DNA of 57,097 nucleotides, taken from NCBI GenBank assembly GCA_902595855.1, contig CACJRY010000003.1, forward strand, positions 1 through 57,097, written 5' to 3'. The notes under the pieces are model-generated. The model had not been told where the DNA came from. It did not search any database and saw only the letters and a program-made list of their open reading frames with translations. Below, piece by piece: positions 1 through 12,192 of this stretch. A program made the translations under genes and the position numbers. The DNA comes from an uncultured Alphaproteobacteria bacterium (GTDB taxonomy: Bacteria; Pseudomonadota; Alphaproteobacteria; HIMB59; GCA-002718135). How positions within the stretch are numbered: the stretch's first letter is position 1; every line of letters starts with the position of its first letter.

Positions 1-1086
1 AAAGGGAATGAGCACCACCCAATAGGAATGGGATAAGCTTAAATTTTTAATATCAGGTAAGTCCGTCATAATAGAGATGAAATGATTTTTGCCAAAGAGA
101 TAAACAATAGAAATTAATAACCCTGTTGTTGCACTCAAGATAAATGAATTTTTAATAACATTGGTGAGGAGTTTTTTATCTTTGGAACCAATAGAATACC
201 CCACTATTCCTTCTGTTGAAAAAGCATATGCGTCTAAAATAAATGCCGATAACATAATAAGATTTAGTAAAATAGTATTGGCTGCAACAACATCTTCACT
301 AATGGTGTTTCCTAGATAGGTAAAAAAGAGAAAAGAAAACGTGAGAAAAGCTGATCTTATAAATATATCAAAATTGATATTAAATAATTTAGTAATTTTT
401 TTTAGATTAAATATTTTTTCTATATTTATTTTTATGGATGTAAATTTTTGTAATTCTAAGAATGTGTAACATAAAAAAATTATAGCTGTTAAAGTTGATG
501 AAACCAATGTTCCAAGAGCAACACCTTGTACATCTAAATCAAAGTAGACTACAAATAATAAACTTAATAAAATATTAGTTATTGAAAAAAAACCAACTAC
601 TACACTTGATACGGTTGTTCTTTGTAAACCAATGAATAATCCAGTGATTATGTAGATTGTTAACTCACCAAAAGAGGAATAGATACGTAACTCAAAATAG
701 TCTCTAAAATATTTTGTTGTCTCATCTGATAATTCAAAAATACTTAATGAAATTAAAAAAATATATCCCTGAAAAAGAATTAAAAGTAAGGAAATAAGAA
801 TAACAAAAGCAATATTTCGAAAAACTAGATTAACAATCTCACTATAGTTCTTAGAACCATTGGCCTGCGCAACCATGCCAGTAGTGCCCATTCGAAGGAA
901 ACCAAAACTCCAAAAAATTAAGGAAAATACACTGGTGGCAATACTTGTAGCTGTTAGATAACTCGCATTATCTAGATTGCCCATAAGTCCTGTATCGACA
1001 ATTGCAACTAATGGAATTACTAGATTAGCAAAAAATATAGGAATAGATAATTTAACAATATTACTAATTGAAGATTTTGTAGACAT
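1..1086 (-). CDS. MATE family efflux transporter (C-terminus cut off by window edge)
   Basis: This is an integral membrane drug/metabolite:cation antiporter of the MATE family, DinF-like branch. The reading frame is open from an ATG at 1086 to the window edge, giving 362 residues without a stop; a full MATE protein has about 440. The N-terminus has the family pattern: a short tail, then a first helix containing IPLVAIVDTGLMG, followed by many hydrophobic segments. The charged loop motif FLRMGTTGMVAQANG is typical of DinF-like members. It diverges from the secreted hydrolase at 1154. The substrate cannot be inferred. The family call is good; the missing C-terminus lies outside the window. Confidence 0.85.
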   Translation of the reverse strand, partial: MSTKSSISNIVKLSIPIFFANLVIPLVAIVDTGLMGNLDNASYLTATSIATSVFSLIFWSFGFLRMGTTGMVAQANGSKNYSEIVNLVFRNIAFVILISLLLILFQGYIFLISLSIFELSDETTKYFRDYFELRIYSSFGELTIYIITGLFIGLQRTTVSSVVVGFFSITNILLSLLFVVYFDLDVQGVALGTLVSSTLTAIIFLCYTFLELQKFTSIKINIEKIFNLKKITKLFNINFDIFIRSAFLTFSFLFFTYLGNTISEDVVAANTILLNLIMLSAFILDAYAFSTEGIVGYSIGSKDKKLLTNVIKNSFILSATTGLLISIVYLFGKNHFISIMTDLPDIKNLSLSHSYWVVLIPF

Positions 1087-1153
1087 ATCAGCATTGTTAA
1101 GACTATATTTATTTTTTTTTAATTAAACCCAATAATTCATGATATGAACTAAT

Positions 1154-2122
1154 ATGCTCAAATTTCTGATTGTTTTAGTTATTTCATTTTCTACTTATGT
1201 GTCTGCAAAAGAAACTAAGTTTGAAAAAAGGCTTCAAAAGGATATAAAAAAACTTTTAAGAATTAGTGGATTTATTGATGATGATTTAAACCTGTATAGT
1301 GAGGATGAAATAACTGATAGAAAAAATACAATAGTTATAATTTTCAACCACGGACAACAAGATGGACAAAAAAAAGTCGAAAGATGTAACAAAGGCGCAT
1401 CAGACGTTCCAGAATTTGTAAGAAATTTACATAATAAAACAGTAAACGATTTAACAATAAAAATTTATCGTATGTGTTCTGGTGTTAGAGGTCTTAATGA
1501 TCCTCAAATGGATAGAGCGTATAATATGATTTTACAGGATGAAAACACAAATGGCCTTCTTGAGGTAATTGATTATGATGGAATGAGATTATTTGATAAA
1601 GTTAAACAACATCTTAGAAGACAAATTGTATTAGATAAAATTGATGAGCTAACTGAAAAAAATTTTTCAAATATTGTTCTCATGGGTCACTCTTGTGGAG
1701 CATTTCTATCGATATATTTAACAGCACATTTTCCTGAAAAAATTAAAGCATCTATTGTCACTAATCCAGCTTGTTATGGTGAAAACATTATGCCAAGAAA
1801 TGTCATTGGAGATAAAAATACATATTCAATATGGAAGGCATTACGAGATGATTGGGAGAAAAAGATATCACAATTCTCAGAAATTAAAACTCTATCATTT
1901 ATTCATGATGAAGATTCTCATGAAAATAGTGAAACCCTCTCTTTTTTAGAAAAAATTAATAAATTTAAAATTATCAACTATACTGATTTTGGGTGCAAAA
2001 AAATGTTTGGAACAGATTTTCATACTGCGCCAGTTTATCCAGCAAAAGATAATTGTTTTACTCAATGGGAAGCTAAGAATAATTATATAATTAATTATTT
2101 AGAATCAGTATTTGAAAACTAG
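1154..2122 (+). CDS. Secreted alpha/beta-hydrolase-like protein
   Basis: The 322-residue product starts with a signal peptide (about residues 1-18, ending VSA), so it is probably periplasmic. A strand followed by NHGQQDG near residue 73 resembles the oxyanion-hole turn of alpha/beta hydrolases. GHSCG near residue 180 is a nucleophile elbow with a candidate catalytic serine. A histidine near the C-terminus (DFHTAP) could complete a triad. Several cysteines (RMCSG, NPACYG, FGCKK, DNCFT) could form disulfides in the periplasm. The substrate is unknown and I do not recognise a named family. It is flanked by a divergent MATE exporter and a convergent DUF1737 gene. Confidence 0.7.
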   Translation: MLKFLIVLVISFSTYVSAKETKFEKRLQKDIKKLLRISGFIDDDLNLYSEDEITDRKNTIVIIFNHGQQDGQKKVERCNKGASDVPEFVRNLHNKTVNDLTIKIYRMCSGVRGLNDPQMDRAYNMILQDENTNGLLEVIDYDGMRLFDKVKQHLRRQIVLDKIDELTEKNFSNIVLMGHSCGAFLSIYLTAHFPEKIKASIVTNPACYGENIMPRNVIGDKNTYSIWKALRDDWEKKISQFSEIKTLSFIHDEDSHENSETLSFLEKINKFKIINYTDFGCKKMFGTDFHTAPVYPAKDNCFTQWEAKNNYIINYLESVFEN

Positions 2123-2126
2123 TTTC

Positions 2127-2333
2127 TTAAATTGAAGATAAACTCATTTTTTTTGAATATTTTTTTTTAGGAGCATTTTTTATCACTGCTTGACCGCATC
2201 GCATTACTCCTCTTTTTTTATCAAATGTCATTTGAGGTTCTCCGTGTAATCTCCATCCATTCGATAGTGCTTCAGTTACGCGGTGACAAAATTCTGAAGT
2301 ATCATCATCTGTAATAAATCTATAACCTTTCAT
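2127..2333 (-). CDS. DUF1737 domain protein
   Basis: A 68-residue protein that is essentially one DUF1737 domain: an N-terminal strand (YRFITDDD), a helix leading to NGWRLHGEP, and a final QAVIK strand, then a short lysine-rich tail. The function of the family is unknown; it is a small cytosolic domain in proteobacteria. The start is supported by AAGGAG six bases before the ATG. It follows the DUF484 gene on the same strand by only a few bases, so the two are probably cotranscribed with the transaldolase. Confidence 0.8.
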   Translation of the reverse strand: MKGYRFITDDDTSEFCHRVTEALSNGWRLHGEPQMTFDKKRGVMRCGQAVIKNAPKKKYSKKMSLSSI

Positions 2334-2342
2334 GTATGCTCC

Positions 2343-3008
2343 TTATAATTGGTTAATTTTAATTTCTATAATCTTAATTAAGTATTCAATGAGATCAACT
2401 TGTTGATCAGGATTAAATTTATTGATATCTTTTGATCCCATAGCAACAACAAACATATCTTCCTGATAATTAATTTTTAATAAAATATAGGATTTGATTT
2501 GTGCTGATTTATTGGGAAAAAATAACAAGACACCTTTTGGATTTTGATTTAAGTTTGTAATTGCTTTTTCACGAAAATAACTTTTTGCTATGCGTGTATC
2601 TAATTTTTGAACTTCGTTGAGATCAATATTGTTATTCGTACTAAAGCAGTTAATATAATCACATCCGAGTAGGGTTTTAAAGTCTGATAAAATAACACTA
2701 AATACTTTTACTAGTGATTTGCTATTTAAAATTTTAAGTGATGATTTAAGAATTCTTTTTTGTGATTGCATATGACTTTTTCCTGCAAGCAAAATCTGGG
2801 TCATTTGATTTTGTAAATCAATGTTTTCTTGATTGATTTTTTTGTAACGATATACTTGTAGGTCAATTACTTTATCTGATCCTTCATCTCTTAGTGGAAA
2901 TTGAATTTCTTTTAAAAGTTCAGGATGTTTGATAAAAAAGTTTTTATTTTTTTTTAGAAAATTTTTAACAAGTTCTTCATTAGAACCGTTGTCATCTTTT
3001 CTTGTCAT
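2343..3008 (-). CDS. DUF484 family protein
   Basis: A 221-residue DUF484 protein. The N-terminus holds the family signature of a helix, FIKHPELL, and then a segment ending VIDLQVYRY, followed by a coiled helix and a GAF-like domain. The role is unknown, but in many proteobacteria the gene sits just upstream of the chromosome-dimer recombinase xerC. Here the neighbour is DUF1737 and no xerC is present in the window. Its ATG directly abuts the stop codon of the transaldolase gene, which implies translational coupling. Confidence 0.85.
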   Translation of the reverse strand: MTRKDDNGSNEELVKNFLKKNKNFFIKHPELLKEIQFPLRDEGSDKVIDLQVYRYKKINQENIDLQNQMTQILLAGKSHMQSQKRILKSSLKILNSKSLVKVFSVILSDFKTLLGCDYINCFSTNNNIDLNEVQKLDTRIAKSYFREKAITNLNQNPKGVLLFFPNKSAQIKSYILLKINYQEDMFVVAMGSKDINKFNPDQQVDLIEYLIKIIEIKINQL

Positions 3009-3668
3009 TTATTTAGGAAGGATAGATTGTCCTGTTTTTTTCCAATCGTCCAAAAAGGCATTTAATCCCTTTTCAGTTAAAGGGTGGTTATATAATTCAT
3101 GGATGACTTTTGGGGGTAATGTTGCTACGTCAGCTCCTATAACTGCTGCATCAATGATATGCTGGGTAGATCGCACGGACGCTACTAGAACTTCTGTATC
3201 AAAATCATAGTTATCATAAATATCTACAATGTCTTCTATAAGATCCATTCCATTTTCTCCTAGATCATCAAGTCTGCCCACAAAGGGAGATATAAAAGAA
3301 GCACCTGCTTTTGCAGCTAATAACGCTTGTGCTGCAGTGAAACACAAAGTCACATTAACCATGATATTTTTCTCTCGTAGGGTTTTACAAGTTCGAAGAC
3401 CATTTGGTGTCAACGGAACCTTTACTGCAACATTTTTAGCAAGAGAAGCTAGGTAATCTCCTTCTTGTAACATCGTATCAAAATCAGTAGCAGTAACCTC
3501 TGCGCTAACGGGACCATCAACGATAGAACAAATTGCCTTGATAGTTTTCGCCATATCATCACCATTTTTTGCAATAAGTGATGGATTTGTTGTAACGCCG
3601 TTTACGAATCCAGTTGGGATAAGTTCTTCAATTTGTTTTATATCTGCTGTATCTACGAAAAATTTCAT
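3009..3668 (-). CDS. tal: Transaldolase, small TalC/FSA-type
   Basis: This 219-residue class I aldolase belongs to the short transaldolase/fructose-6-phosphate aldolase family. It exchanges dihydroxyacetone units between sugar phosphates in the non-oxidative pentose phosphate pathway. The start MKFFVDTAD is canonical, and the Schiff-base lysine lies in VAVKVPLTP near residue 84. The active-site segment reads SPFVGRLDD. In E. coli FSA this position is tyrosine (APYVNR), whereas true transaldolases carry phenylalanine, so transaldolase activity is the better prediction. It begins a leftward operon with DUF484 and DUF1737 and diverges from priA. Confidence 0.9.
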   Translation of the reverse strand: MKFFVDTADIKQIEELIPTGFVNGVTTNPSLIAKNGDDMAKTIKAICSIVDGPVSAEVTATDFDTMLQEGDYLASLAKNVAVKVPLTPNGLRTCKTLREKNIMVNVTLCFTAAQALLAAKAGASFISPFVGRLDDLGENGMDLIEDIVDIYDNYDFDTEVLVASVRSTQHIIDAAVIGADVATLPPKVIHELYNHPLTEKGLNAFLDDWKKTGQSILPK

Positions 3669-3732
3669 TGATTGTTGTATATCATATAAGTGATATTTAA
3701 AAAGTTAAGAATATAAAAATTTATTATCGAAT

Positions 3733-5685
3733 ATGTATTATAACATTATTGTAGCTAGGCCCTTCGATCACATCTTTACCTATGAGGTAGATGATCCTGC
3801 ATTGAAAATAGGTCAAATCGTAATTGTTCCTTTTGGAAAAAACCTGGAAGTGGGGATGATTATGGAAGGTGATGTTGTAAAGCCAGAATATACAATTAAA
3901 AAAATTACGACAGTTTTAGAAGGGCTGCAGCTCAGTGAACTAAATATAAAATTTTTAAAGTGGGTGAGTGAGTATACCTTGGCGCCCATTGGGTCAGTTT
4001 TAAAATTATTTATCATTAATAAAGATATTGTAAGTTATGAGCGTAAAGATCAAGATTTGCATCAGCCAACTTTTAAATCAGTTAAATTAAATGAAGAGCA
4101 GTATCAAACGAAAGAAAAGATTATCCAGATTCAAGAAACATCACATAAGCCAATTGTTTTAGAGGGGGTGACAGGTTCTGGAAAAACAGAAGTGTATTTT
4201 GAACTTATTGAAATCGAAATTAAAAGATCAAAGCAAGTACTCATCATGGTTCCAGAGATAAGTTTAACTCCACAATTAGAAAACAGGTTTAAAGAAAGAT
4301 TTGGAATAGATATTGATGTATGGCACTCAAAAATTACGCCAAAAAAACGAAAGGAAATTTGGCACAAATGTTTTGCAGGCGACTCCTGTGTTATCATCGG
4401 CGCAAGATCAAGTCTTTTTCTTCCATTTAAGAATTTAACTTTAATAGTCATTGATGAAGAACATGATCCTTCATATAAGCAAGAAGATAACATTCGTTAC
4501 CAAGCAAGAGATTTAGCAGTTGTAAAATCTAATTTTGAAAAAAGCAAATTAATTCTAGCTTCAGCCACTCCATCCTTGGAAACAGTAAATAATATCAATA
4601 ACAAAAAATACCATCATGTTTTTTTATCCAAACAATATTCAGGGCTTCCTCTTCCAAAAATTACTTTAGTTGATTTATCAAAAAATAAATTAGAAAAAAA
4701 TCAATGGATATCCAATATACTTAAGTCTGAAATAGATCAGTGTTTAGAGAACAAAGAACAAGCTTTAATATTTTTAAACAGAAGGGGATATTCGCCCTTA
4801 AGTTTATGTGTTGAGTGTGGTTATAGACACCAATGCAATCAATGCTCTTCTTGGTTAGTAATGCACCAGCAAAAAAAAAGATTACTTTGTCATCAATGTG
4901 GTAGCATACAAGAAATGAGTCTAGATTGTCCTAAATGTTTTGAAAGAGACTCAATTAAATTCATTGGACCAGGTGTTGAGCGAGTTGCTGAAGAGCTCAG
5001 TCAAGTTTATCCTGATAAAGTTGTGAGTGTAATGTCAAGTGATATTATAAATTCTCCAAAAAAGATAAAAGAATTAGTAAGTAAGTTTTCTAACAAAGAA
5101 ATTGATATTATTGTCGCCACACAAATTATGGCTAAAGGATATGATTTTGCAAATCTATCTTTAGTCGGTGTCATTGATGCAGATGCAGGTTTATTTGGAG
5201 GTGATATGCGTGCTATTGAAAAGACATACAATATATTACAACAAGTAAGTGGCAGAGCTGGAAGATCTCAGCAGTCAGGTAAGGTAATTATTCAAACGTA
5301 TTATCCTGAGCAACCTATAATTCAATCATTACAAAAAAGAGATCGTTCCTCTTTTATTAATCAAGCTCTTGCAGAAAGAGAACAATTCAAAATTCCTCCT
5401 TTTGGATATATGACTGCTGTTATAATTTCAGGTTCATCAAAAGCAAATGTTGAGAAAAGTGCTCAACAATTAGTTCATTCAAGAAACAATTCAGACGAAG
5501 TAGCTGTTTTAGGTCCAGTAGAGGCTCCTATCAATTTACTTAAAGGTCAGTATAGATACAGAATTTTACTAAAGGGTAACAGCAGGAAAAAATTGAATAT
5601 TTTCACCAAAAAAATGATCAATTCTAACAAAATTCCCTCTACTGTGAGAGTTGTAATTGATGTTGATCCCTATACCTTCATGTAA
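3733..5685 (+). CDS. priA: Primosomal replication-restart helicase PriA
   Basis: The 650-residue protein is a superfamily 2 3'-to-5' DNA helicase that reloads the replisome at stalled forks. An N-terminal DNA-binding domain (residues 1-110) is followed by Walker A GVTGSGKTE near residue 145 and the DEEH box in VIDEEHDPSY. A zinc-binding domain with paired CxxC motifs (CVECG, CNQC, CHQCG, CPKC) spans about residues 360-400. The helicase C domain contains ATQIMAKGYD and QVSGRAGR. The length is slightly short for the family but all motifs are present. The priA-atpH order is common in alphaproteobacteria. The ATG at 3733 fits the usual N-terminus. Confidence 0.97.
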   Translation: MYYNIIVARPFDHIFTYEVDDPALKIGQIVIVPFGKNLEVGMIMEGDVVKPEYTIKKITTVLEGLQLSELNIKFLKWVSEYTLAPIGSVLKLFIINKDIVSYERKDQDLHQPTFKSVKLNEEQYQTKEKIIQIQETSHKPIVLEGVTGSGKTEVYFELIEIEIKRSKQVLIMVPEISLTPQLENRFKERFGIDIDVWHSKITPKKRKEIWHKCFAGDSCVIIGARSSLFLPFKNLTLIVIDEEHDPSYKQEDNIRYQARDLAVVKSNFEKSKLILASATPSLETVNNINNKKYHHVFLSKQYSGLPLPKITLVDLSKNKLEKNQWISNILKSEIDQCLENKEQALIFLNRRGYSPLSLCVECGYRHQCNQCSSWLVMHQQKKRLLCHQCGSIQEMSLDCPKCFERDSIKFIGPGVERVAEELSQVYPDKVVSVMSSDIINSPKKIKELVSKFSNKEIDIIVATQIMAKGYDFANLSLVGVIDADAGLFGGDMRAIEKTYNILQQVSGRAGRSQQSGKVIIQTYYPEQPIIQSLQKRDRSSFINQALAEREQFKIPPFGYMTAVIISGSSKANVEKSAQQLVHSRNNSDEVAVLGPVEAPINLLKGQYRYRILLKGNSRKKLNIFTKKMINSNKIPSTVRVVIDVDPYTFM

Positions 5686-5805
5686 TTTATTCACAATTTA
5701 AGTCGAAATATATAAAATTGCATATTTGACGCATAAACTGGGAGTTTACCTACTTTTTCTGATGTGTTAATAGCCTTTCACTAATTCCTTACGGAGAATA
5801 TTTTA

Positions 5806-6363
5806 ATGGCATCACAACTTGCATCTGGAGACCTAGTATCCGATCGATATGCGTCTGCACTATATGAATTGGCTGCAGAAAAAAAACTTGTTGATTCTGT
5901 TTTAAACGATCTTTCTAATCTAAAAAATATTTTGAAGGATAACAAAGAACTAAGTTTAGTTGTAAAAAGCCCTCTTATATCTTCATCAGACAAACAAAAT
6001 ATATTTGAAACTTTATTAAAAAAAATAAATGCTAATGAGCTTACTAATACATTCATTAAAGTTATTGAAAAAAATAAAAGATTTTCTAACCTTGCATCAA
6101 TCATAACTCAATTTATTAATATTAATTCTCAAAAGAGAGGTGATGTAATTGCTGATATAACTTCAGCAGATGAGTTAAACGATGATCAAAAAAATAATAT
6201 TACAAATCAATTAAAGAGCATCCTAGGTGATAAACTTTCACTGTCGTTTGATGTTGATAAAAATATTATGGGTGGATTAATTGTTAAAGTGGGATCAAAA
6301 ATGATTGATACATCACTTGCCAATAAAATAAACAAACTTAAAATCGCAATGAAGGGGGCGTAA
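5806..6363 (+). CDS. atpH: ATP synthase F1 subunit delta
   Basis: The 185-residue delta subunit connects the F1 head to the peripheral stalk. The N-terminal helical bundle ([12 protein letters not shown] near residue 12) and the C-terminal strand-helix region ([18 protein letters not shown]) are typical. A ribosome-binding sequence (ACGGAGA) lies ahead of the ATG. It is the first gene of the five-gene F1 operon and its stop overlaps the atpA start. The F0 genes are not in this window, which is the usual split arrangement in alphaproteobacteria. A TTGACG at 5726-5731 could be part of the operon promoter, but I see no convincing -10 box. Confidence 0.97.
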   Translation: MASQLASGDLVSDRYASALYELAAEKKLVDSVLNDLSNLKNILKDNKELSLVVKSPLISSSDKQNIFETLLKKINANELTNTFIKVIEKNKRFSNLASIITQFININSQKRGDVIADITSADELNDDQKNNITNQLKSILGDKLSLSFDVDKNIMGGLIVKVGSKMIDTSLANKINKLKIAMKGA

Positions 6364-7898
6364 TGGAAATTAAAGCAGCTGAAATTTCATCAGTAATTAA
6401 AGATCAGATTGCCAATTTTGAAACCAAAGCAGATGTTGCTGAGGTTGGAACTGTATTAAGTGTAGGAGATGGTATTGCACGTGTGTATGGTCTCGATCAA
6501 GTACAAGCTGGTGAGATGGTGGAATTCCCAGGCGGTATCAAAGGTATGGCCCTCAACCTTGAAATGGATAACGTTGGTGTTTCAATCTTCGGTGATGATA
6601 CAGGTATTAAAGAAGGTGATACAGTTAAAAGAACAGGAGAAATAGTTGATGTTCCTGTTGGTAAAGAATTATTAGGTCGTGTCGTTGATGGCTTAGGAAA
6701 TCCAATTGATGGAAAAGGTCCAATTCAATCATCTGAAAAAAGAAGAATTGAATTAAAAGCTCCAGGAATTATTCCTCGTCAAAGTGTATCCGAACCAATG
6801 CAGACTGGCATCAAAGCTCTTGATGCCCTTGTTCCAGTTGGTAGAGGTCAGCGTGAGTTAATTATTGGTGATAGACAAACAGGTAAGACAGCAGTAGCTA
6901 TTGATACTATTCTTAACCAAAAGACAGTTAATCAATCAAATAATGAAAAAGAAAAACTCTACTGTATTTATGTTGCGATTGGTCAAAAAAGATCAACAGT
7001 TGCACAAATTGTTAAAACTTTAGAAGACAATGGAGCAATGGAGTACACAATCGTTGTATCAGCTACTGCTTCTGAGCCTGCTCCACTTCAATTTTTATCA
7101 GCGTACACAGGTTGTACGATGGGTGAATATTTCAGAGATAATGGTATGCATGCACTTATTGTGTATGATGATTTATCTAAACAAGCAGTTGCTTACCGAC
7201 AAATGTCTTTACTTTTGAGAAGACCTCCAGGACGTGAAGCATATCCAGGAGACGTTTTCTATATTCACAGTCGTCTTTTAGAAAGAGCAGCTAAAATGAG
7301 TGATGAGCATGGCGGGGGAAGTTTAACTGCTCTGCCTATTATTGAAACACAAGCAGGTGATTTGTCAGCTTATATTCCAACAAATGTAATCTCAATTACG
7401 GATGGACAGATTTTCTTAGAAACAAACCTTTTCTTTGCTGGTATTCGTCCTGCAATTAACGTTGGACTGTCTGTTAGTCGTGTTGGTTCTGCCGCTCAAA
7501 CAAAAGCAATGAAAAAAATTGCTGGACCTGTTAAACTTGAGTTAGCACAGTATCGTGAGATGGCTGCTTTCGCTCAGTTTGCATCAGATTTAGATGCATC
7601 AACAAAACAACTACTAGATCGTGGTGCAAGACTAGTTGAAATTTTAAAACAAGGTCAGTATTCGCCATTAACAGTATCAGAACAAGTTATATCGATATAT
7701 GCTGGTGTTCGTGGATATTTGGATAAAGTAGCTGTAGGAGATGTTGTACGTTTTGAGTCAGAAATTTTAAGCGAAATTAGAACTAATCATGCAGACTTAT
7801 TAGACGCTATCGCAAATGAAAAAGAATTATCAAAAGAAAATGATGATAAATTAAAATCCATTTTAGATAATCTTGTTGAAAAATTTACGAGTAACTAA
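6363..7898 (+). CDS. atpA: ATP synthase F1 subunit alpha
   Basis: The 511-residue alpha subunit forms the catalytic hexamer with beta and carries the non-catalytic nucleotide sites. Walker [11 protein letters not shown] is near residue 170, and the segments [11 protein letters not shown] and [10 protein letters not shown], the latter holding the arginine finger, are conserved. The full family length is present with no interruption. The start overlaps the atpH stop (TAATG), consistent with coupled translation. Confidence 0.98.
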   Translation: MEIKAAEISSVIKDQIANFETKADVAEVGTVLSVGDGIARVYGLDQVQAGEMVEFPGGIKGMALNLEMDNVGVSIFGDDTGIKEGDTVKRTGEIVDVPVGKELLGRVVDGLGNPIDGKGPIQSSEKRRIELKAPGIIPRQSVSEPMQTGIKALDALVPVGRGQRELIIGDRQTGKTAVAIDTILNQKTVNQSNNEKEKLYCIYVAIGQKRSTVAQIVKTLEDNGAMEYTIVVSATASEPAPLQFLSAYTGCTMGEYFRDNGMHALIVYDDLSKQAVAYRQMSLLLRRPPGREAYPGDVFYIHSRLLERAAKMSDEHGGGSLTALPIIETQAGDLSAYIPTNVISITDGQIFLETNLFFAGIRPAINVGLSVSRVGSAAQTKAMKKIAGPVKLELAQYREMAAFAQFASDLDASTKQLLDRGARLVEILKQGQYSPLTVSEQVISIYAGVRGYLDKVAVGDVVRFESEILSEIRTNHADLLDAIANEKELSKENDDKLKSILDNLVEKFTSN

Positions 7899-7901
7899 TT
7901 A

Positions 7902-10230
<2,329 letters not shown>

Positions 10231-10231
<1 letters not shown>

Positions 10232-10629
10232 TGGCAAAAATTTCTTTTGATTTAGTTTCACCTGAAAATCTCATTTTTAATGATGAGGTTGGGATGATTA
10301 TTGTTCCAGGAAAGGATGGCGATTTTGGTGTTCTTCCTGGACACAGCAAAGTGATGTCTTCATTAAGACCTGGAAGGGTAATGGTTTATGGTGAAGATAA
10401 AAACTTACTCAAGGCTTTTTTTGTATCTGGAGGTTTTGCTGAAGTTAATCCTGAAAAGTGTATTGTTTTAGCTGAAAGTGTTGATGAAATTAATACACTT
10501 GAAAAGTCATCTATTGAAAAAGAAGTTGAAGAGCTAAAAGATCAAGAAACTGACGCTGCCAAAGAACAATTATCAATTGCAAAAGCAAAAATTGAAGCAC
10601 TTGACTCTAGTTTTTACGAAAAGATATAA
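10231..10629 (+). CDS. atpC: ATP synthase F1 subunit epsilon
   Basis: The 132-residue epsilon subunit joins the shaft to the F0 ring and can inhibit ATP hydrolysis. The N-terminal beta-sandwich has the typical GDFGVLPGHSKVMSSLRPG segment near residue 30, and a helical C-terminal hairpin follows. It is the last gene of the F1 operon; the next gene is convergent, 36 bases away. No clear hairpin terminator is visible in that gap. Confidence 0.96.
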
Positions 10630-10664
10630 TAATTTTAATCTTTCCTATACTTGTTATTATCTAA

Positions 10665-11423
10665 CTATGGCTGAGCTGTATAAATAGGTGGATTAAATTG
10701 ACCTGTGTCTGTATCCATATTCTTTTTAATTAAAGTAAAACTATTTTGCATTATTTTGTTAGGTTCTAAAAAAGACATTATTTCAACATTGCTATCATTA
10801 ATATACTTTAGCTTTAATTCTGCTAACCAAAGTCGATGCATTGCATTTGTTAGCGTAGAATGCACCATGATGTAACCCCCATTGTTATTAATGCGCTCAA
10901 AATAAAATTTAAAAAGTATTGGTAAAGCTGCACCTGCTCCAAAATCTAGAAAAACAAAATCTAAAGGTAAGCTATTAGAGATCATTTCATTAATTTGTTG
11001 TAGATTCATTCCATCAGCCTCAACAAAATTTATATATTTATCAAGGTTTAATTTTTGTATACAATTATCAACAGGTCTAGCAGTATCATGCTTTTCTTTA
11101 GAAAAATTATCTACAATTATCAGTTTAGAATCAGACTTAAACTGATAATCTTTATTCAATAATCGATGTCTCCTCTCCCAGTGCGTATCAGGAGTTGAAT
11201 TATCTAATAATTTAACATCAAACGCATTTTCTTCTTCAATTTCTTTTAGAGCTTGAGCAAAAAAAATACTCGTATAACCTGCTCCAATTTCTAAAATTGT
11301 TTTTGGTCTAATTGTTTTTATTGCCGAGTATACAAACGGACCCACATTTTCAGTAACAATGTTAGAGAAGTTTTCATCTAGAGCTTTCTTTAAATCATCA
11401 TTATAAAAATTGGTGAAATGCAT
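10665..11423 (-). CDS. Class I SAM-dependent methyltransferase-like protein
   Basis: A 252-residue Rossmann-fold protein with motif I ILEIGAGYTS near residue 47. A later acidic strand (DFVFLDFGAG) resembles O-methyltransferase-type class I enzymes, and a GGYIMVHST segment follows the central fold. The acceptor substrate is unknown. It lies one base after the CmoA-like gene on the same strand, so the two are almost certainly one transcript. The pair separates atpC from rppH, which are often close neighbours in alphaproteobacteria, suggesting a lineage-specific insertion. The first ATG (MHFTNFYND) abuts the upstream stop. Confidence 0.75.
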   Translation of the reverse strand: MHFTNFYNDDLKKALDENFSNIVTENVGPFVYSAIKTIRPKTILEIGAGYTSIFFAQALKEIEEENAFDVKLLDNSTPDTHWERRHRLLNKDYQFKSDSKLIIVDNFSKEKHDTARPVDNCIQKLNLDKYINFVEADGMNLQQINEMISNSLPLDFVFLDFGAGAALPILFKFYFERINNNGGYIMVHSTLTNAMHRLWLAELKLKYINDSNVEIMSFLEPNKIMQNSFTLIKKNMDTDTGQFNPPIYTAQP

Positions 11424-11424
11424 A

Positions 11425-12120
11425 TTATTTTACACAGAGGTATCCTTCAAAAGGACCCCATTTAAAAAATTTATAAATAGATTGAAAGCCACAAATTTTA
11501 AATAATTCTAAATTATTTTCTGATGTGCTTGAACGCATAACTGAGCGCAATGATAGAGATTTTTTAATTACTTCTTCAGGAGAATACTCATTGTCAAATT
11601 TAAAATCATTATAGACTCCTGAAAAAATATCTTGAGAATATGAGTCCTCCATAAGTGTTTTCTCAAACACAATCATGGCTCCAGTTTTAATTAAATGCTT
11701 GTATATTTTTTTTATAAGCATTTTTTTTTCTTCATTAGTCATAAATTGCAAGACATAATGAATAATTGCTAAGTTACACTTTTTAAAATTGTATTGACTT
11801 GCATTAGCAGATTGAAAATTTAAATTATTTATATTTTTATATCTCTTTTTAGCCTCTACTATTAATTTTTTTGAGAGATCAATTCCAATAAATTTAGTTT
11901 TTTTAAAACTTTTATACTCTTTGGCAATATTTCCAATGATGGTACCGTTTGCACAGCCAATTTCATAATTTATATTTTCATCTTTGATAAAGTAGCTAGA
12001 AATTTTACTAATAAAGAATTGAGATTCTTGGTAAAGTGGAATTGATCTTTTTAAATGTGAATCATATGACTCAGGCATGTTATCAAAAGACCATTTATTA
12101 ACTGATAATTTTTTTTTCAT
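11425..12120 (-). CDS. CmoA-like SAM-dependent methyltransferase-fold protein
   Basis: The 231-residue protein resembles tRNA U34 carboxymethyltransferase partner CmoA, which makes carboxy-SAM from SAM and prephenate. Matching segments run in order: SFDNMPESYDSHLKRSIPLY, the SAM motif YEIGCANGT, IHYVLQFM (CmoA has LNFTLQFL), IYKHLIKTGAMIVFEK, YNDFKFDNEYS, and a closing helix plus WGPFEGYLCVK. I chose the ATG at 12120 over an upstream TTG. No CmoB partner is visible; the downstream neighbour is another methyltransferase-like gene. It could be a divergent CmoA or a paralogue with a different product. The carboxy-SAM function is inference. Confidence 0.65.
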   Translation of the reverse strand: MKKKLSVNKWSFDNMPESYDSHLKRSIPLYQESQFFISKISSYFIKDENINYEIGCANGTIIGNIAKEYKSFKKTKFIGIDLSKKLIVEAKKRYKNINNLNFQSANASQYNFKKCNLAIIHYVLQFMTNEEKKMLIKKIYKHLIKTGAMIVFEKTLMEDSYSQDIFSGVYNDFKFDNEYSPEEVIKKSLSLRSVMRSSTSENNLELFKICGFQSIYKFFKWGPFEGYLCVK

Positions 12121-12192
12121 ATTCAATCACTTCTTATAACTTATAATTTTTTAATTTAAAGCGACTAATAACTCTTTAGAAATTTAAAATTA

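Noticed and set aside
4131..4493. 120-codon frame opposite priA
   Set aside because: It is contained in priA over its Walker motifs and has no family features; shadow frame.
5726..5755. Promoter of the atp operon
   Set aside because: TTGACG is a fair -35 box, but no -10 box stands at 16-18 bases; not strong enough to list.
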